Shown piece after piece: positions 58,446 to 64,000 of a stretch of DNA of 64,000 nt; positions within the stretch are counted from its first letter, which is position 1, and every line of letters begins with the position of its first letter. The notes beneath the pieces were generated by a model. The model was not told where the DNA came from. It searched no databases and worked only from the letters and a program-made list of their open reading frames with translations. Source of the DNA: Isoetes taiwanensis (taxonomy: Eukaryota; Streptophyta; Lycopodiopsida; Isoetales; Isoetaceae); the NCBI GenBank assembly GCA_021234155.1, contig JAJEKV010000041.1, forward strand, positions 9,441,018 to 9,505,017, in the 5' to 3' direction. A program made the translations under genes and the position numbers.

Positions 58446-60288
58446 TGAACAATCCGAGGTTCTTTATGTTGGGAAAGCAAAAGGCAGATTTGATAAAGGT
58501 AAAATGGGACCTTGCTATCATTGCAATACATATGGGCACTTAAAATATAAATGCCCTAAGCTAGCAAAAGATAATAGGTGCTTCAATTGTGATGGACTGG
58601 GGCATCAAGTAGCCAACTGCTCTAGTCCTAAAGGTTTTGCAAAAGGGAAAGGAAGAGGAGAGACAAGGGGAAATGCAAGAGGAAGATTCAACAATAGAGG
58701 GAGAGGTAGGGGTATAAACACCTCTGCTGTAAATCTGACAAAGGAGGTCAGCAACTCAGAAAAGGAGGAATTGGACGAGAATGAAGAGGTAAGAGAGAAA
58801 TGTTTTAGCACTTTGACTGTAAATGAGACTAAAAATAATAGTGACTTGCTTGTTTTAGATTCTGGAGCTGAGAGATGCGTAATCAAACAAGCAAGTCAAC
58901 TTAAAAATAAGACAAGGAGAAATTCAAGTTACATACAACTTGGAGATGGGAAATTGCAACAAGTAGAAGAAGCTGGAATGTTGGAGATTTTTTATTTAAC
59001 TGGAAAGCATGTAGAGCTCAGAAATGTCTTATGTGTACCATCAATTATCAGAAATTTAATTTCTGTTAGCCAATTGGTTGATCTCGGGTACAAAGTATGT
59101 TTTGAAAAAACTCATTGTAACATTTTCTTCGGGAATGAATTAAAGTTTTTGGCAAAAAGAGTAGGCAATTTGTTTGCACTTGACAAGATTAATGTTGAAG
59201 GCAATGTAAATTTGGTCACTGCTAAAGAATGGCATGAAAGGCTGAGTCATACTCACATGAACAACATTAATTATATGATTAAGAATAAGCTGATTGTAGG
59301 AGAAGAACAAAAGGATCACTTCCTTTGTGAAGGATGCCTTTTAGGAAAGCATACAAGGCTGAGTTTTAAAAGGTCAACAAAAAGGGCAAAAGGTATTTTA
59401 GACCTTATCCACACTGATTTATGTGGCCCAATCAATGTGACCAGCATGTCAGGGAAGAAGTACTTTATAACATTTATAGATGATTACTCGAGAAGAACTA
59501 AGTGTTATATTTTAAGGCACAAAGAGCAAGCCTTCACAGCATACAAATTATTTGAGCAAGAAATGGAAAGACAAACTGGAAGAAAAATCAAATGTGTCAG
59601 GTCTGACAGAGGAGGAGAATTTCTCTCAGGGGAATTTAAAAGACATTGCAAAACTAAGGGGATAAGGAGGCAACTAACCTGCAGGTACACACCTCAGCAA
59701 AATGGAGTGGCAGAAAGAAAGAACAGGACAATTCTAGATGCAGTTCGATCCATGCTAAAACACTCAGGTATGCCAAATTTTTTATGGGATGAAGCAGTTA
59801 AAACTGATGTGCTAATCCAAAATAAAGTGCCTTCCTCATCTATCAATGGTAAAACCCCTGATGAGATGTGGAATGGCAATGTGCCTTCATATGAAATGTT
59901 CAAAGTTTATGGATGTTTGGTGTTTGCTCATGTTCCCAAGGAACTCAGGAAAAAATTAGATGACAGGGCTATAAAATGCTTTTTAGCAGGGTATGACGAG
60001 CAAGCAAAAGCTTATAGACTTTATGTTGAGTCTAAAAGGCAAATCATTATTAGCAGGGATGTGGTATTCGATGAGAAAACACTTTATAAAGACAGAAATA
60101 GAATAATAGAACATAGGGAAATAGAGATGATAGCCAAGGAAGAAGAAGCACAAGGTAATGTAACTGCTGATATAGGTAGTGAAACAGAAAATGAAGAGGC
60201 ATCAGAACAAAAGAATGAAAAGAAAATCAGAAGTGGAAAAACTCAAAGGGGAAATAGAAATAGATGCAAGGGAATATGGCAGAAATGA
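58369..60288 (+). pseudogene. Copia gag end, protease and integrase
   Basis: In order: two CCHC knuckles (CYHCNTYGHLKYKC, CFNCDGLGHQVANC), an RG-rich linker, protease LVLDSGAERCVIK (~58851), GAG-pre-integrase (WHERLSHTHMNNI, CEGCLLGKHTRLSF), then the integrase core with HTDLCGP, FIDDYSRR, SDRGGEF and YTPQQNGVAERKNRTILDA, holding the D, D and E residues. The tail KVYGCLVFAHVPKE leads to the conserved copia integrase end. The frame shifts at about 60240; residues after that in this frame are spurious. Confidence 0.93.
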
Positions 60289-61905
60289 GCAGGGGAAAAG
60301 CAAAAGGTTAATAAATGAGGAAGTGGATATAAATCAGGTGATGGCAATATTTGAGCCAAGGGCTCCATTGAATTATGAGGAGGCTTTGCAAGATGAAGAA
60401 TCAGAACTATGGAAGCAGGCTATGAAAGAGGAAATAAATGCATTTGTTAGAACCAACACATATCAGGTTGTGCCAAAACCTAACAATAAAAATATTATAG
60501 GATGTAAGTGGATTTACAAGCTTAAAACAGGAGCAAATGGGGAGCAGAAATACAAGGCCAGGCTAGTTGCACAAGGATTTACACAAAGGAAAGGTTTGGA
60601 TTATGATGAGACATTCTCGCCCATTGTGAAGTTGACAAGCATAAGGATTTTGTTGGCCTATGCTAATGCAAACAGTTTGGAAGTGCATCACATGGATGTG
60701 AGCACGACTTTCTTAAATGCTGAAATTGATGAAGAAGTATACATGAAGCAACCACCTGGATTTGGAGATGAAAAGGAAAACATGGTTTGGAAACTCAACC
60801 GAGCTGTTTATGGCTTAAAGCAGTCACCAAGGTTATGGTATAAGTGCATTGACAAATAGCAAGAACAAGAATTTACACAATTTTTGAATGATGGGAACAT
60901 GTACATTTTAAATAGGGGTGATCAGTTTTGCATCATAGCATTATATGTCGATGATAACATTATGGTTGCAAGTGACATGGACATCTTAAATTACTGCAAA
61001 CAAATACTCCAGAACAGATACCAAATGGTGGATCTAGGGGAACTGAAAAGGTTTCTTGGGATGGAAGTAAATAGGGACAAAAGAAAGAAAAGGTTGACAA
61101 TTACACAGACATGCAACATTCAAGGGATGTTAAAAAGATTTAACATGGCAGAATGCAATGTAGCAAGGACTCCAATATCACAGGGACTGAAACTCTCATC
61201 AGAAATGAGCCCCAAGACTGAACAAGAAATAGAACAAATGGCAAATGTTCCTTATAGGGAATTAATTGGCTGCCTATTGTTTGTATCTAATAGCACAAGG
61301 CCAGATATAGCATTTACAGTGAGCTTACTAAGCAGATTCAGCAACAATCCTGGATATCAACATTGGAGTGCAGCAAAAAGAGTATTGAGATATCTCAAAC
61401 ATACCATGCATCATGGCCTCACATATTCAAATGATAATTTGACATTAACAGGATATGCAGATGCAGACTGGGGAAGTGATTTAGACACTAGAAAATCAAC
61501 TTCAGGATTTTGCTTGATGCTAGGAGGAGCAACACTTGCCTGGAAAAGCAAGAAACAAACTTGTGTGGCTATGTCAACAGCTGAAGCTGAGTACAACTCA
61601 GCAACATTGGCAGCAAAAGAAATAGCATGGACCAGACGTCTTCTAGAAGAACTAAAGGTATGTCAAAACCTGCCTACAGTATTGTATTCAGATAGTTTGA
61701 GTTGCATAGCCATTACCAAGAACCCAGTGCTTCATCAAAGAACTAAGCATATAGAATTACATGTCCATTTTATCAGAGATTTAGTTGCCAAGAACATTAT
61801 TACAGTGCAGTACATTGGAACAAATGAATAAGTTGCAGATGTATTGACCAAAGGACTATCAGAGATTAAGTTTTCAAAATTTAAAAGTGACATGGGAATT
61901 GCAGA
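60179..61905 (+). pseudogene. Copia reverse transcriptase and RNase H
   Basis: RT begins after about 60350: ELWKQAMKEEINAF, IIGCKWIYKLKTGANGEQKY, ARLVAQGFTQRKGLDYDETF, EVHHMDVSTTFLNAEIDEEV and GLKQSPRLWYK, then a TAG at 60857-60859 inside the palm, then LYVDDNIMVAS (the YVDD box) and ELKRFLGMEV. RNase H follows with GYADADWGSDLDTRKSTSGF, STAEAEYNSATLAAKEIAW and YSDSLSCIAITKNPV. A second stop (61829-61831) precedes the natural end VADVLTKGLSEIKF. Apart from the breaks the motifs are well kept, suggesting fairly recent decay. Confidence 0.92.
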
Positions 61906-61978
61906 TTTTCACCAGGGTCAAAAGGTTAGCTTTCAAGAAAGTTAACAGTTGCAAACAGTAACAGGTTCTCACTTGACA

Positions 61979-62116
61979 ATTATATGCAGACTGTGGCAAG
62001 TATATGCAGTTGAAACATTTTTTTAAAGAAAAGAGAATTGTTGGATGGCAAGAATTCATTCTGTACAAGTATGTGCAGTTGAATAATATTCTGTACAGGT
62101 ATATGCAGTTGAATGA
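61979..62116 (+). repeat. Short iterations before the copia polypurine tract
   Basis: AGTATATGCAGTTGAA-type motifs occur near 61981, 61999, 62069 and 62099; the last two are in 30-40 bp units starting TCTGTACA(A/G)GTAT. Confidence 0.75.
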
Positions 62117-62129
62117 CATATCAGATGTT

Positions 62130-62199
62130 TGAAAGAAAGGGGAATGTTGGAAAATAAAATTCTTTCAATCATCTGAGATCAGGGAATCTACCTAGATCA
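62130..62199 (+). repeat. Polypurine tract and 55 bp 3' LTR stub
   Basis: GAAAGAAAGGGGAA (62131-62144) is the polypurine tract. TGTTGGAAAATAAAATTC onward matches the 5' LTR start exactly for 55 bases, ending CTAGATCA at 62199. Confidence 0.9.
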
Positions 62200-62402
62200 A
62201 TATGTAGCATAATAACAGGGGGTTACTTTTTGTTTTTTATACGCTTTTTCACATGGTTTTTCTATGATTTCGTTGTTGTATTCATTGAGGTGTACTAAAT
62301 AGTATTTCTAGAGTGCACCCTTTATGGGCCGTTAATTTTCGTTGGCTGAAACAATCCGAGGGTTGTTGTCTTTCTCTGCATGTTTGTGCATGAACACTGC
62401 GC

Positions 62403-62566
62403 ATGTGTATGCATGTGCATGTGCACGTGTGTGCATGTGCATGTGCATGTGCACGTGTGTGCATGTGCATGTGCATGTGCATGTGCATGTGCATGTGCAT
62501 GTGCATGTGCATGTGCATGTGTATTCTGCTTGTGCATGTGCATGCGCATGTGCATGTGTACTTGCC
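62403..62566. repeat. GCATGT hexanucleotide microsatellite
   Basis: About 160 bases of GTGCAT repeats with interruptions (GTGCACGTGT, TATTCTGCTT, GCATGCGCATG). The alternating purine-pyrimidine order favours Z-DNA. ORFs of 66-136 codons across it are His/Met, Val/His or Cys/Met/Ala repeats and not genes. Confidence 0.95.
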
Positions 62567-62817
62567 CTCTAAGATTCTTGTTGCCGGAGTGGATGTTTGC
62601 TGATGGAAGGTTATCACGAGATGGATTTTTTGCTCACATTTACAAAGGTATTTGTTTTTTTAATGTTTCTTCAGTTAATATAATGGTATTTTTTACAAGA
62701 TATTGGTTTCCTGATTCTACAATGCAATGCTGCAAAACCCGCCTTTGTTTCCTTCACTTTGTCTGTTCTAAGATTTGTTGCAGATTCTAAAAGAGTTTAG
62801 AGTTTTAGGCCCTCTGT

Positions 62818-63210
62818 TTGCTTCCAACTTCTTGGATATTCCTGGCCTGCTGGATTATTCATAGTAACCAGCCTTTAGCTTCAATCAACAAATGGATTCT
62901 TGTGCACACAACAGGCGGATTATTCCATGCCGCTTTAAAGTCGTCGCGGTCGGTCAAACAAGAGCCATATGGAGCATCCAAAATCATATGGATTGATAAA
63001 CAATGGTTTCATTGTGAAAGAGAAATAGCTGTAGCTGAAGTAACACGTGGAATGCTAACAGAGCAAGCTTGCTTCAAAACCTCTATCCTTGATCTCGCTT
63101 CACTGACTGTTACAAAAAACCTACTCCACATCACCAAACTGGCCGATTCTCTTCACTTGTTAAACCAAAGCCAGGCAACCCGTGAGAAAGTGTCACTAAG
63201 TTCTTTATGA
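62818..63210 (+). other. Unassigned 130-codon ORF
   Basis: Starts MLPTSWIFLACWIIHSNQ and has a mixed composition (WFHCEREIAVAEVTRGML, ITKLADSLHLLNQSQATR), not an obvious translation of repeats. No domain recognised, no homologous copy in the window. An open stretch just upstream (about 62575-62648, LPEWMFADGRLSRDGFF) ends at AAAG-GTATTT and could be an exon of the same or another gene. Chance ORF remains likely. Confidence 0.25.
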
Positions 63211-63265
63211 ACCTCATCAATTGTTCTTTGCAGAGTAACGTTGATGTTGTTGTCTTTCATGCAAT

Positions 63266-63421
63266 GGTTTGTGAATAAAACATTATTGTCAAGCATATCA
63301 ATGTCTAAAGCTTTTATTTGATTCAATTTTATTTTGTTACTAAAGGTTTGTGAATAAAACATTATTGTAGAGCATATCAGTGTCAAAAGCTTTTATTGAT
63401 TCAATTTTATTTCACTAGTAA
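63266..63421. repeat. ~79 bp tandem duplication
   Basis: Two units beginning GGTTTGTGAATAAAACATT (63266 and 63345) with a few substitutions and a one-base deletion. Confidence 0.92.
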
Positions 63422-63858
63422 AATTCTATTTTCTAAATTAATATCAATCTAACCAATTTCTTTCCTTTACGTTCATGCAGACTATAGAATCTCTCAATCC
63501 ATCAATTCCACATGACATTTCTTCGATGCCTGAAGTCAACATGATGTTGATCCAACATTACTGTACTAGAGAATCCAATAAATGAAGATCATTGATGTGT
63601 TGTTATTATGGTTGGTTGGTTGGTTGGGTTTACGTGCGCAAGTAAATAGGCTAACTGCCCTCTGCAGACTGTTTGATAGGCAAATCAACGAAGATGTATA
63701 TCGTATCTTAACCCGCTATCTATTTTGAGTGCTTCAAAATTGCGATAATACTCTTGCTGTCTTCAATGGCTTAATAAATTTTTAAATAATATGCTTTTAA
63801 AGCGTATGTAATTAAGTTACATTATGCTATAATATTATAGTTACTCAGGCTTCATATT

Positions 63859-63887
63859 AGTTTTTTTTTTTTTTTTTTTTTTTTTTG
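63859..63887. repeat. Poly-T run and nearby GGGCCC hairpin
   Basis: About 28 consecutive T. The perfect stem GGGCCC-GAA-GGGCCC follows at 63941-63955, flanked by T-rich and A-rich sides. No associated gene is seen. Confidence 0.85.
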
Positions 63888-64000
63888 TTATAATGCTAGA
63901 TATTAGATATTCATGTTTTTACATATGTTTGGTTTTTTTAGGGCCCGAAGGGCCCAAAATTTTTTTTAATATAACAACCAACACACAACTACCATTAACA

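Larger units (their letters stand above)
57188..62199 (+). mobile_element. Ty1/copia retrotransposon, inactivated, 3' LTR truncated
   Basis: A 5' LTR (57188-57778), primer-binding site, gag-pol and polypurine tract are present, but the 3' LTR is only 55 bases long (62145-62199), matching 57188-57242 before the sequence turns unrelated. Gag-pol order is gag, knuckles, protease, integrase, RT, RNase H, as in copia. Two frameshifts (about 58376 and 60240) and two stops (60857-60859 TAG, 61829-61831 TAA) interrupt it. No target duplication can be read because the right end is lost. Confidence 0.93.

Noticed and set aside
62282-62790. ORFs of 66-136 codons with HMHMHM, VHVHV or CMCMC runs
   Set aside because: They translate the GCATGT microsatellite in several frames on both strands.

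Overview
The window looks like repeat-rich nuclear DNA of a land plant. Evidence: a spliced 19-exon gene for the TFIID subunit TAF5 closely matching the plant protein, a relic of a plant-type UDP-rhamnose synthase, a plant-type LRR receptor-like relic, and plant lineages of Ty1/copia, Ty3/gypsy, LINE and Helitron elements. The density and variety of decayed elements fit a large genome such as a fern or gymnosperm, but nothing read here fixes the lineage. No rRNA, CRISPR or intact tRNA gene was seen.

Layout. 1-9834: a 2.56 kb sequence present twice in direct order; the left copy carries two extra blocks (914-4966 and 6092-6850) holding a ~115 bp degenerate tandem repeat, a tRNA-like relic, a ~1.1 kb TTCTAGAA-rich array and a hairpin-rich block. 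10095-12361: a non-autonomous Helitron with both termini. 13255-13580: frameshifted rhamnose synthase relic. 14048-15041: a TIR element flanked by TTAA. 17380-19442: broken LRR receptor-like protein gene. 19991-21216: an unrecognised six-exon gene model. 23948-25507: a 150 bp tandem duplication, then a chromovirus tail (integrase end, chromodomain, PPT, LTR). 25511-26020: a 510 bp purine-only-like tract. 26193-31165: TAF5, the one clearly intact gene.

31384-34589: a complete gag-only LTR retrotransposon (minus strand, GATGC target duplication) about 220 bp past the TAF5 stop. 36-47 kb: nested debris, namely LTR and SINE relics, a LINE tail, a family of hairpin repeats lying in the leader of a minus-strand LTR element, that element's 2.16 kb LTR with primer-binding site, a LINE reverse-transcriptase fragment, and a plus-strand gypsy gag plus a related LTR. 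50618-53048: a minus-strand gypsy fragment whose RNase H lies upstream of its reverse transcriptase. 57188-62199: a near full-length but inactivated copia element with a truncated 3' LTR. 62400-64000: a GCATGT microsatellite, a short ORF and small repeats.

The genes do not form a pathway. TAF5 is a general transcription factor, and its upstream and downstream flanks are both occupied by retroelement LTRs, so its cis-regulation probably has to fit into roughly 700 bp of purine-rich DNA. Splice-site models come from reading GT/AG sites and reading frame by eye; no alignment or search was run.
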